Part shown: positions 1 through 5,713 of the stretch, piece after piece | Layout of the letters: every line of letters begins with the position of its first letter | Numbering within the stretch: position 1 is the first letter of the stretch | Source of the DNA: Candidatus Saliniplasma halalkaliphilum | GTDB lineage: Archaea; Thermoplasmatota; Thermoplasmata; Halarchaeoplasmatales; Halarchaeoplasmataceae | Assembly: GCA_019594235.1 (NCBI GenBank) | Contig: JAFDTG010000073.1 | Span: 1-7,742, forward strand | Length of the DNA: 7,742 nt | Direction of reading: 5' to 3' | The notes under the pieces: model-generated | Database searches by the model: none | Told to the model about the DNA's origin: nothing | Seen by the model: the letters and a program-made list of their open reading frames with translations, nothing else | Position numbers and translations under genes: made by a program

Positions 1-15
1 AAAGAGATTTCTAAT

Positions 16-390
16 TTATCGAAAATTCACAACGTCAACATCAGTCTCTTCAAAATGATCGTCTGCAGTAACTACACTTGCACCTATAGAATCAGCACAG
101 GCCGCGATTAGAGCGTCTGCAATCGGTATGTTATTCATTTTATATATCCCGGCTTCGATGGCCTCCTCCGTTCCAATGTCGATCACTTCAAGGTTATATC
201 TGATCTGTTCCACTCTTTTCTCGGCTGTTTCTACTCCAACTCTACGTGAATAGATATAATAGATCTCTGAAAGAGTTATCGAACCGATGAAGAGTTTTTC
301 ATTCTGGTCGATCAAATCCTCTATAAAATCAGCACCTTTTTCATCATTGAAGTAGGCCAGTAAGGCCATGGTATCTAGCAAATATTTCAT
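16..390 (-). CDS. vapC: VapC-type PIN-domain ribonuclease toxin
   Basis: This 124-residue protein is a single PIN domain, the metal-dependent ribonuclease fold of VapC toxins, which typically cut tRNA or rRNA. The expected acidic cluster is visible: Asp6 in LLDT, Glu42 in LSEIYY, Asp92 in IADALIAA and Asp110/Asp111 in TADDHF. The length is normal for VapC. The ATG overlaps the antitoxin stop as ATGA (4 bases), so translation is coupled, and a GAGG ribosome-binding site lies just upstream inside the antitoxin gene. The stop is TAA. The RNA target cannot be read from the sequence. The family and toxin role follow from the fold plus the adjacent AbrB-type antitoxin; a housekeeping PIN nuclease is much less likely in this arrangement. 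Confidence 0.92.
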   Translation of the reverse strand: MKYLLDTMALLAYFNDEKGADFIEDLIDQNEKLFIGSITLSEIYYIYSRRVGVETAEKRVEQIRYNLEVIDIGTEEAIEAGIYKMNNIPIADALIAACADSIGASVVTADDHFEETDVDVVNFR

Positions 391-620
391 CTTTCCTCAA
401 ACTCCTCGTCCCATCTTTTTCTAGTTTTCTTCAATTCTTCAGATATCCTTTTTAGGTCATCTACACCTCTCAATCTCTTCAATGAGGAAATCGGTTTAAG
501 CAATATCTCGTCGTTCTTTTTCTCGATCAAAAGTTTATCTCCTTTCGAGAGATGGAGTTCTGATCTCAGCTTCGCAGGTAGTACGATCTGGCCCTTAGAT
601 GACAATTTAGTTACTTCCAT
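387..620 (-). CDS. vapB: AbrB/MazE-family antitoxin (VapB)
   Basis: This 77-residue protein begins with a SpoVT/AbrB swapped-hairpin DNA-binding domain (about residues 1-46; KLSSKGQIVLPAKLR is the hallmark). It ends in a charged helical tail (about 50-77, rich in Lys, Arg and Glu) of the kind that wraps around and blocks the partner toxin. It is the first gene of a two-gene operon with the PIN toxin and overlaps it by 4 bases. No Shine-Dalgarno sequence precedes the ATG, and the TATA-like box is only about 35 bases upstream, so the mRNA is probably leaderless or nearly so. Family members repress their own promoter by binding a palindrome, and one lies directly upstream at 623-642. The symbol is by family and arrangement. 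Confidence 0.9.
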   Translation of the reverse strand: MEVTKLSSKGQIVLPAKLRSELHLSKGDKLLIEKKNDEILLKPISSLKRLRGVDDLKRISEELKKTRKRWDEEFEER

Positions 621-622
621 TC

Positions 623-642
623 TTACATATATTATAATGTAA
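623..642. promoter_or_regulatory. Candidate vapBC autoregulatory operator
   Basis: A perfect inverted repeat, TTACAT-N8-ATGTAA, begins 3 bases upstream of the vapB start codon and lies between the TATA-like box and the ATG. A bound repressor here would cover the transcription start. AbrB-type antitoxins normally bind such sites alone or as a complex with the toxin. The palindrome is seen in the sequence; its function is inferred. Confidence 0.5.
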
Positions 643-650
643 AATTTCTA

Positions 651-660
651 TTTATATTTT
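651..660 (-). promoter_or_regulatory. TATA-like box of vapBC
   Basis: Read on the minus strand this is AAAATATAAA, about 30-40 bases upstream of the vapB ATG. That fits an archaeal TATA box with transcription starting about 10 bases before the ATG or closer. The surrounding DNA is AT-rich, so chance matches are possible. Confidence 0.4.
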
Positions 661-823
661 ACTATTAGTTAATTTCTTACTTCATATACAGTACGTCGTC
701 TATTTCAGCATCTTCTATCAGACATTGTCATATCTATATATGTAATACGATAAAGATAGAGTTTGAATATCATTTGTATAATTATCAGAAAATTGGTAAT
801 CAATAATAAAATAAATGAACTCA

Positions 824-846
824 TCAGAATACTAATGTATTCTAAC
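824..846. repeat. 23-base palindromic element, copy 1
   Basis: Perfect 7-base arms AGAATAC and GTATTCT (826-832 and 837-843) surround a TAAT centre, with an outer TC on the left and AAC on the right. The same outer frame, TCAGAAT...ATTCTAAC with a 4-base centre, recurs exactly 59 bases downstream as copy 2. Identical flanks, length and spacing are more than AT-rich background would be expected to give, and the form resembles a binding site for a dimeric protein. Function unknown. Confidence 0.6.
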
Positions 847-849
847 TTA

Positions 850-877
850 CCACTACAAATCAAAGATTTTATAGTGG
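850..877. repeat. Inverted repeat (hairpin) between the two palindromes
   Basis: Outer arms CCACTA (850-855) and TAGTGG (872-877) enclose inner arms AAATC (857-861) and GATTT (865-869) around an AAA loop. Together they give 11 base pairs interrupted by a one-by-two internal loop. It sits almost centred between the two copies of the 23-base element. As RNA from the tRNA-Ala read-through strand it would fold into a hairpin; as DNA it could be a further binding site. Confidence 0.55.
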
Positions 878-882
878 ACCTG

Positions 883-905
883 TCAGAATTTAAAAAAATT
901 CTAAC
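883..905. repeat. 23-base palindromic element, copy 2
   Basis: Arms AGAATTT (885-891) and AAATTCT (896-902) surround an AAAA centre, again inside TC...AAC. It matches copy 1 in length, centre size and flanks while the inner bases differ compensatorily, so that dyad symmetry is kept. That pattern points to selection for symmetry, as in an operator or a structured RNA, rather than to simple recent duplication. It lies 22 bases past the 3' end of tRNA-Ala on the tRNA transcript strand. Confidence 0.6.
892..898 (-). terminator. Oligo-T terminator candidate for tRNA-Ala
   Basis: On the minus strand this is a run of seven T, starting 29 bases beyond the mature 3' end of tRNA-Ala. Archaeal RNA polymerase terminates at such U-runs. 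The run spans the centre of palindrome copy 2, so the two proposed roles overlap. Confidence 0.4.
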
Positions 906-926
906 TGCCCATTTATTATAAATAAA

Positions 927-1106
927 TGGACCAGCGGGGATTTGAACCCCGGGCCTCTACCATTCTGGCCAACAGGTCGCCGTTATCCCCGGTTTTCAAC
1001 CTGCGGACCTTTTCAGAATTCTAAGAGAATTCCGAAGATCCATGGAATTTGTCCTAAATTCCATAAAGATGCCAAGGTAGCGATCTTCCAACTGATCTAC
1101 TGGCCC
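927..1106 (-). tRNA. tRNA-Ala (anticodon GGC) with 107-base intron
   Basis: Joining exon 1 (1106-1070, 37 bases) to exon 2 (962-927, 36 bases) gives a complete 73-base cloverleaf. The acceptor stem is GGGCCAG/CTGGTCC, the D stem GATC/GATC, the anticodon stem CTACC/GGTAG with loop TTGGCAT, and the T stem CGGGG/CCCCG with loop TTCAAAT; A73 is the discriminator and no CCA is encoded. The G3-U70 wobble pair, the main alanine identity element, is present and confirms the GGC anticodon call. The intron lies after position 37, the usual archaeal site. TTGG of the anticodon loop can pair with CCAG near the intron end (968-965), leaving 3-base bulges on both sides as the splicing endonuclease requires. 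One base of the boundary is ambiguous (T1069 or T962) but gives the same mature tRNA. Confidence 0.93.
963..1069 (-). other. Archaeal tRNA intron, 37/38 position, structured
   Basis: The 107-base intron is long for an archaeal tRNA and is internally folded. A perfect 9-base-pair stem, ATGGAATTT/AAATTCCAT with a 5-base loop, spans 1064-1042. A second stem, GAATTCT/AGAATTC, spans 1032-1016. A third region around 975-1009 can pair GGTC with GACC and carries an inner GGTT/AACC hairpin. No box C/C' (RUGAUGA) is visible, although one CUGA is present, so a C/D guide like that in many tRNA-Trp introns is not supported. Confidence 0.85.
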
Positions 1107-1147
1107 ATATGAACATCAGTGGACATAGAGACAAAACCGGAACTTGC

Positions 1148-1158
1148 ATAAAAAATTT
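1148..1158 (-). promoter_or_regulatory. TATA-like box of tRNA-Ala
   Basis: On the minus strand this is AAATTTTTTAT, centred about 46 bases before the mature tRNA 5' end. Transcription would start about 20 bases upstream of G1, leaving a short leader for RNase P to remove. It is an AT-rich match in the 128-base divergent spacer shared with sucC. Confidence 0.35.
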
Positions 1159-1180
1159 GTGTGCGATCTAAATACGTAAC

Positions 1181-1190
1181 TATTTTATAA
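1181..1190 (+). promoter_or_regulatory. TATA-like box of sucC
   Basis: TATTTTATAA lies about 50 bases before the sucC ATG. A start about 25 bases downstream would give a 5' leader of roughly 25 bases that includes the GGAGATGGT ribosome-binding site at 1220-1228. A second AT-rich match (TTTTTAAAA, 1206-1214) is too close to leave room for that site. Confidence 0.4.
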
Positions 1191-1234
1191 CCTATAACAT
1201 TAACCTTTTTAAAACGCTTGGAGATGGTTAAAAT

Positions 1235-2332
1235 ATGAAACTACAAGAATATCAGGCTGCGAATATATTTGAGGAGTATGGCATACCGGTCGCTGAGAGA
1301 TATCTCATCGAGAGTCCGGACGAGATAAAAGAAGTAGATGACCCGGTTGTTCTAAAATCACAAGTCAGAGTCGGTAAAAGGGGTAAAGCCGGAGGGATAT
1401 TATTTGCAGAGAGTAGGGAGGAAGCTGTTGAAAAGGCTGAAGAACTCTTCAACAAAGAGATCCGAGGTTTGGAAGTCAACAAGATATTAGTCGCTGAAAA
1501 GGTAGAGATTCAGAACGAATACTACGTCGGTATGGTCATGGACAGGGAGTCCAAACGACCCACATTGATTATGACCAGTGAAGGTGGGATGAACATCGAG
1601 GAAGTAGCTGAAGAGCATCCCGATAAGATCATCAAGAGACAAATAGACCCACTCATCGGTTTGAAATCCTACGAAGCCATGCACATGGCGGATTCCATCG
1701 GTATGGAAGGAAAAGAACTCTTCGAGATGGTCAAGATCGCCATGAAAGTTTACCAGGCGTTCATGGATTACGACGGAGAGTTGGCTGAGATCAACCCACT
1801 GGTTTCAACACCAGACGGTTTACTCGCTATAGACGCGGTTTTCAACATAGATAACAACGCACTATACAGGCAGAAGTTCGAAAAAACCGAGAGTCAGAGG
1901 ATACCGGAAACCGAGAAGATGGCAGAGAAGTATGATCTAGCCTACGTTGATTTAGACGGTGACGTTGCCATAGTCGGTTGCGGTGCAGGTCTCGTCATGG
2001 CTACATTAGATTCCGTAGCCGAGTACGGTGGAGAGCCCGCCTGTTTCCTGGATCTAGGTGGCGGTGCTACAGCTGAAGATACAAAACATGCCCTTGAGAT
2101 CATCGATATGAAAGAAGGGATCAACTCCATATATCTCAACATCTTCGGAGGTATCACCCAGTGTGATGAGATCGCTAAAGGTATCATCGAGTACGATCCA
2201 AAGAAACCCACGGTGATACGTATGCTGGGAACCAACGAAGAAGAAGGAAAACGGTTGTTGAAAGAAGCCGGTTACGAAGTAGTCGATGGTATGGAAGAGG
2301 GAGCCGAAAAGGCAGTCGAGATAAGGGAGTAA
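1235..2332 (+). CDS. sucC: Succinate-CoA ligase (ADP-forming), beta subunit
   Basis: This is the beta subunit of succinyl-CoA synthetase, which with SucD interconverts succinyl-CoA and succinate plus ATP in the cytoplasm. The 365 residues are near the usual 370-390. The ATP-grasp domain covers about 1-225, with KSQVRVGKRGKAGGI at 41-55, AEINPLV at 184-190 and IDA at 199-201 supplying the metal and nucleotide residues (Glu185, Asn187, Asp200). The CoA-ligase half (about 235-365) has GCGAGLVMATLD, the LGGGA loop (274-278), NIFGGITQCDEIAKGI and GTNEEEG. The start is supported by GGAGATGGT 7-15 bases upstream. The usual partner sucD does not follow: the next gene converges from the opposite strand. 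A citryl- or malyl-CoA ligase beta subunit is a less likely alternative given the close fit to SucC. Confidence 0.93.
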   Translation: MKLQEYQAANIFEEYGIPVAERYLIESPDEIKEVDDPVVLKSQVRVGKRGKAGGILFAESREEAVEKAEELFNKEIRGLEVNKILVAEKVEIQNEYYVGMVMDRESKRPTLIMTSEGGMNIEEVAEEHPDKIIKRQIDPLIGLKSYEAMHMADSIGMEGKELFEMVKIAMKVYQAFMDYDGELAEINPLVSTPDGLLAIDAVFNIDNNALYRQKFEKTESQRIPETEKMAEKYDLAYVDLDGDVAIVGCGAGLVMATLDSVAEYGGEPACFLDLGGGATAEDTKHALEIIDMKEGINSIYLNIFGGITQCDEIAKGIIEYDPKKPTVIRMLGTNEEEGKRLLKEAGYEVVDGMEEGAEKAVEIRE

Positions 2333-2350
2333 ATCACCTTCCTATAACCC

Positions 2351-2360
2351 TTTTTAATTA
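2351..2360 (+). terminator. T-rich terminator candidate after sucC
   Basis: TTTTTAATTA starts 18 bases after the sucC stop, within the 56-base convergent spacer before the oxidoreductase gene. No stem is evident; an archaeal oligo-U terminator needs none. Confidence 0.4.
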
Positions 2361-2388
2361 TATTATCGAAGAGATCCGTACCGAGTGA

Positions 2389-3360
2389 TCACATCAATTC
2401 TTTTTTCGCATCATCCACCCAATCAGGATTTTTCCACTGTTCTCTTCCAACAGCTACAAGATCAACTTTCCCATCGCGTACGATCTCGTCGGCATATGAT
2501 GGTTCTGTTATACCGCCTACACCTATAACAGGAACGTTAACTACACTTCTTATCTCTTCAGCTGCAGGTACGAAATACCCCTGCCTGTCCTTATCAGGCC
2601 TAGAACCGGACAGGTTACCTGAGATGTCGATGATATCTACACCTATCTTTTCTAGTTCCTTAGCAAATACTTTAGATTCATCGACAGTCAATCCCTTTTC
2701 ATTCATATCAGTGGCACCGAGTCGATAGAGCAGCAATTTATCACCAACTACTTCTTTCACACTTTTAACGATTTCAAGGGGGAACCTCATCCTATTCTCC
2801 AAACTTTCACCACCGTACTCATCATCCCTCTGATTTGTCATTGGTGACATAAACTGACCTAAAAGGAAACCGTGGGCTCCGTGGACTTCTACGGCGTCGA
2901 AACCGGCTTCTACCGCGCGTTCAGCTGCCTGGATAAAGTCATCTTTTATAGATCCCATCTCTTCTACTGTCAAAGGTTCCACGTCTTTGAAGTACGCATC
3001 GGAAGGCGCTACCGCCTTTCCACCGATCACCTTTTGTTTACACGCTCCTCCAGCATGGTTTATTTGTATCGCTGAGGCAGCACCGTTGGATCTTATGATA
3101 TCGGACAATTTACTCAGCTTTTTAACAAGTTTATCGGAGTAAATACCAAGTTGATTTGAACTTAATTTTCCTTTCCTATTGACGTAGGAATGCTCTACGA
3201 TGACCATACCGGGCCCTTTGGACTGTTTATCATAATGTTCGTAGAGTTCTTCTGTCGGGAATCCATCATTGCTGGATTTCTCCGTTGCCATAGGCGGTAA
3301 AACTACTCTATTCCGCAATTTTACGGAACCTACTTTAAGAGGAGTGAACAGATGGGGCAT
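2389..3360 (-). CDS. NADH:flavin oxidoreductase, Old Yellow Enzyme family
   Basis: A 323-residue FMN-binding TIM barrel that should use NAD(P)H to reduce activated C=C bonds such as those of enones. Family signatures in order: FTPLKVGSVKLRNRVVLPPM (5-24), QINHAGG (99-105), the His160/His163 pair in EVHGAHGFLLGQFMSP (158-173), RDDEYGGESLENRMRF (178-193), and the phosphate-binding end VIGVGGIT and AVGREQW. It stops after the barrel, so it lacks the iron-sulfur and FAD domains of dienoyl-CoA reductases. Two positions are unusual: Phe165 stands where the proton-donor Tyr usually is, and the Arg usual after HAG is Gly. I start at 3360 rather than an in-frame ATG at 3390, because AGGAGG lies just upstream and the family N-terminus begins here. 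It follows the peptidase stop with one base between, so the two are coupled. The physiological substrate is unknown. Confidence 0.9.
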   Translation of the reverse strand: MPHLFTPLKVGSVKLRNRVVLPPMATEKSSNDGFPTEELYEHYDKQSKGPGMVIVEHSYVNRKGKLSSNQLGIYSDKLVKKLSKLSDIIRSNGAASAIQINHAGGACKQKVIGGKAVAPSDAYFKDVEPLTVEEMGSIKDDFIQAAERAVEAGFDAVEVHGAHGFLLGQFMSPMTNQRDDEYGGESLENRMRFPLEIVKSVKEVVGDKLLLYRLGATDMNEKGLTVDESKVFAKELEKIGVDIIDISGNLSGSRPDKDRQGYFVPAAEEIRSVVNVPVIGVGGITEPSYADEIVRDGKVDLVAVGREQWKNPDWVDDAKKELM

Positions 3361-3361
3361 A

Positions 3362-5164
3362 TCACAGCCTCCTCTCCAAGTAGTCTTCAAGGATCTTGAA
3401 CGCCCTTATCTTTTGGTTGATATCCGTACTCCCGTGCCCCTCTTCGGAAAGTTCCTCGTACTCGAAGTCTTCACCTTCTTCCCAGCCCATCTCTTCCAAA
3501 CCCTCTTTGAAGATCCGTGCTTGTTCGATGGGACACCGTGGATCATTGACTCCGTGTATCATCAGTATAGGATTTTTCATATTTTCAATATGTTCGATAG
3601 GACTCCTATCCCTCCACAGATCGTAGTTCTCTTCCGGGTTCCCCATCTGTTCCCTGAGCATAGCCTGGAAATGGGGCATATCTTCTGCATAGAGCTTGTG
3701 TAGATCCGAGATGCCGATCCAAGCTACACCTGTAGTCCAGAGGTCCGGGTATCTCACCATCTGCATGTAAACTGAATACCCGCCGTAGGAACCTCCGAAG
3801 ACGGCTATACGGTCCTCATCGATCCAATCCTGCTCTTTCAACCATTCTGCTCCGGCGGCTACATCGTCTTGCTCCATACCACCCCAGTCCATGTGTATCA
3901 TACGCTTGAACTCTCTACCTTTTCCTATAGAGCCTCTGTAGTTAGGCTGCAGTACAGCGTATCCCCTGCTGGCCAAGAACTGTGCGTAGATGTTGAACGC
4001 TTTGATCGACTGGCCGTGGGGCCCGCCGTGTACCATCACGACTGCAGGAGAAGGTCTAACACCGGGGTCGTACAGCAGTGCACCTATCTCAACTCCATCA
4101 TGGGATCCGTAAGTGACGTATTCGGCGGGTACGAAAGAATCAGGATCTAGATCTCCATATTCAGCTTCCAGCAGTACTTCATGATCATCTTTATCCAAAT
4201 CGTACTCAAGTAGTTCCTTCCTCCTGTCACCTTTTGTATGGGACACTATGAACGAACTATCCGAAACGAAAACTCCACTACCCCCGTTGAATGGAAAACC
4301 CGATACACCTTCTTTGAGTTCAAGTTCTTTAACCGTACCGTCGAGGCCAAAATACATGGGTATCCATGAAGCGTTCTTTATCCTAAAACCGAGGAAACCA
4401 TCACCGTCGGGCTTGAATGCAACCGGTCTATCTTCGTAGTTTTCATCTCCGAACCATTCAAGCTTTTGTTTTTCAACGTGATAAATTCCGGGTCTATTCA
4501 TATCATTGGAATTATCCGTGACCAGCAGTTTCTTACCGTCAGGTGACCAGCGGACCGGACCGTTCTCAGCACCTTCTTCACCGATATCCAATTTTTGTTT
4601 ATCGGAGCCGTCCGGTTCACACAGATAAATATCCTTGTTCTGGAGATCGTCGGATTCGTTAGCCTGATATGCTATCCATCTGTCATCGGGACTGTAAACT
4701 GCACTCCAGACCGGGAGTTTATAGTCTGTCAACTTTTCGATTTCACCGCTTTCAAAGGAGTATCTAAATAGGTTCATCTGCTCGTCTCTATCACTCGTGA
4801 AAAGGATGTATTCACCATCGGGACTCACGTCCTGCAAGATACACTGGGCGTCGAGTTCGATCTCCTTTTTTACGTTCCCTTCCATATATATGGAGTAGAT
4901 GTCGTTCTGTTCGTTACCCCCCTCATCTTTATGGAACAATACTTTCTCACCTTTACTGTCCCACATTATGTACCATCTAGCGTTTTTTGGAACTTCACCA
5001 TCGCTCAACTGCTCTATATCACCGCTCTTTCTATCTATAATATAAAGTTCGTTCCTACCTGACTTGTCCCAGTAAAACGCTACTTTTTCTCCATCTGGTG
5101 ATGCGATGGGATGATAAAATTCGGGTAAACTAGCTAATTTTTCTAACGGATATTTTTCGACCAT
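3362..5164 (-). CDS. S9-family serine peptidase (acylaminoacyl-peptidase/prolyl oligopeptidase type)
   Basis: A 600-residue cytoplasmic oligopeptidase with no signal peptide or membrane segment. The N-terminal half (about 10-340) is a beta-propeller with repeated SPDG(E/K) strands that act as a size filter for peptides. The C-terminal half (about 350-600) is an alpha/beta-hydrolase. The catalytic triad is clear: Ser459 in GGSYGGY, Asp541 in HGVNDPRCP and His577 in EEGHGS; HGGPHG (379-384) and NYRGS help shape the active site. Length and motifs match archaeal acylaminoacyl-peptidases (S9C), though dipeptidyl or prolyl specificity cannot be excluded. The ATG at 5164 has a weak upstream site (AGGGATC). 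It is first in an operon with the flavin oxidoreductase and divergent from trmO. The likely role is breakdown of short peptides for nutrition or turnover. Confidence 0.93.
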   Translation of the reverse strand: MVEKYPLEKLASLPEFYHPIASPDGEKVAFYWDKSGRNELYIIDRKSGDIEQLSDGEVPKNARWYIMWDSKGEKVLFHKDEGGNEQNDIYSIYMEGNVKKEIELDAQCILQDVSPDGEYILFTSDRDEQMNLFRYSFESGEIEKLTDYKLPVWSAVYSPDDRWIAYQANESDDLQNKDIYLCEPDGSDKQKLDIGEEGAENGPVRWSPDGKKLLVTDNSNDMNRPGIYHVEKQKLEWFGDENYEDRPVAFKPDGDGFLGFRIKNASWIPMYFGLDGTVKELELKEGVSGFPFNGGSGVFVSDSSFIVSHTKGDRRKELLEYDLDKDDHEVLLEAEYGDLDPDSFVPAEYVTYGSHDGVEIGALLYDPGVRPSPAVVMVHGGPHGQSIKAFNIYAQFLASRGYAVLQPNYRGSIGKGREFKRMIHMDWGGMEQDDVAAGAEWLKEQDWIDEDRIAVFGGSYGGYSVYMQMVRYPDLWTTGVAWIGISDLHKLYAEDMPHFQAMLREQMGNPEENYDLWRDRSPIEHIENMKNPILMIHGVNDPRCPIEQARIFKEGLEEMGWEEGEDFEYEELSEEGHGSTDINQKIRAFKILEDYLERRL

Positions 5165-5191
5165 ATTGATCCCTGATCATGGAATAAACTT

Positions 5192-5208
5192 CAAACTAAA
5201 ATAGTTTG
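5192..5208. promoter_or_regulatory. Palindrome in the divergent peptidase/trmO promoter region
   Basis: CAAACTA-AAA-TAGTTTG is a perfect 7-base inverted repeat in the 90-base spacer between the two divergent operons. Its core reads as a TATA-like CTATTTTAG on the minus strand, 33-40 bases before the peptidase ATG, so a bound regulator would block that promoter. It may serve as the peptidase TATA box, an operator, or both. Confidence 0.45.
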
Positions 5209-5225
5209 TCTTTTCTCCGTAACGG

Positions 5226-5231
5226 TTTTAA
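5226..5231 (+). promoter_or_regulatory. TATA-like box of trmO-folD (leaderless)
   Basis: TTTTAA is centred about 27 bases upstream of the trmO ATG, the distance at which archaeal transcription starts. With no Shine-Dalgarno sequence before the ATG, this suggests a leaderless mRNA beginning at or just before the start codon. Confidence 0.4.
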
Positions 5232-5254
5232 CGTAGAGAACAGTTTTCGAAACC

Positions 5255-5713
5255 ATGAAAGGTTCTTCAAAAAGGAAGTTCGAAGTGGTCGAGGTCGGAA
5301 GGGTTGAGAACGATTTTTTGGAAGAAGTACCGGATGATTATCATGATAAAACATCTAAGATGATCGTACACGACGAGTATACGGACTCTCTACTGGGTCT
5401 CGAGGAGAATTCACACATAGCGGTACTATGTTGGTTGGACCGGAGTGATAGGAAAATACAAAGAGTTCATCCCATGGCCGATAAGAGTAATCCATTGACG
5501 GGAGTGTTCTCCACCCGTTCCCCCGTTCGACCTAATCCAATATCCTACACGGTCTGTGAACTGCTTGAACTGGATGAGAACGTTTTACACGTGAATGGAC
5601 TGGATATGCTCAACGGAACTCCTGTCATCGATTTCAAATCATATACAACCAAGTACAACATCAAATCTCCCCGTTTTCCAGACTGGGTACCGGAGCGTGA
5701 TCGAAATGAGTAA
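5255..5713 (+). CDS. trmO: tRNA (N6-threonylcarbamoyladenosine37-N6)-methyltransferase TrmO
   Basis: A 152-residue TrmO/TsaA (UPF0066) protein that uses S-adenosylmethionine to methylate t6A at position 37 of certain tRNAs, giving m6t6A next to the anticodon of threonine tRNAs. The family core is intact: VGRVEND at 14-20, VHPMAD (71-76), the signature GVFSTRSPVRPNPI (83-96) and GLDMLNGTPVIDFKSY (115-130). It covers the single beta-barrel domain; the C-terminal extension of the bacterial enzyme is absent, as in other short archaeal forms. The start is taken as the first ATG, and the lack of a ribosome-binding site fits leaderless translation. Its last 8 bases overlap folD, so the two form one translationally coupled unit. 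Confidence 0.9.
   Translation: MKGSSKRKFEVVEVGRVENDFLEEVPDDYHDKTSKMIVHDEYTDSLLGLEENSHIAVLCWLDRSDRKIQRVHPMADKSNPLTGVFSTRSPVRPNPISYTVCELLELDENVLHVNGLDMLNGTPVIDFKSYTTKYNIKSPRFPDWVPERDRNE

Larger units (their letters stand above)
643..926. other. AT-rich spacer between vapBC and tRNA-Ala
   Basis: No convincing gene is seen on either strand. The left part carries the vapBC promoter. The right part (824-905) holds three inverted repeats in series: a palindrome, a hairpin and a second copy of the palindrome, listed separately. A 39-codon minus-strand ORF (705-824) is hydrophobic but has no ribosome-binding site, and AT-rich DNA yields such peptides by chance. Confidence 0.6.

Noticed and set aside
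705..824. Minus-strand ORF of 39 codons in the spacer, with a hydrophobic N-terminal half
   Set aside because: It has no ribosome-binding site, starts inside palindrome copy 1, and its Ile/Leu/Tyr-rich composition is what random AT-rich DNA gives.
621..926. CRISPR array
   Set aside because: The two palindromic elements are only two copies with a structured hairpin between them, not regular repeats with unique spacers, and no cas gene is present.
980..992. Intron bases CCGGGGATAAC (minus strand) resemble a conserved stretch of 23S rRNA near the peptidyl-transferase region
   Set aside because: The match is only about 11 bases, recalled from memory, and is in the sense orientation, so it could not guide rRNA by pairing. 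Probably chance.
963..1069. Possible box C/D or H/ACA guide RNA within the tRNA-Ala intron
   Set aside because: A CUGA is present, but no box C or kink-turn signature is seen, so a guide function is not supported.
3361..3390. In-frame upstream start (10 extra residues) for the flavin oxidoreductase
   Set aside because: The extra residues lie inside the peptidase gene, and the AGGAGG and family N-terminus point to the ATG at 3360.
5595..5705. In-frame upstream extension of folD by 37 codons from the ATG at 5595
   Set aside because: It lies entirely inside trmO, its translation is unlike FolD N-termini, and a strong ribosome-binding site directly precedes the ATG at 5706.
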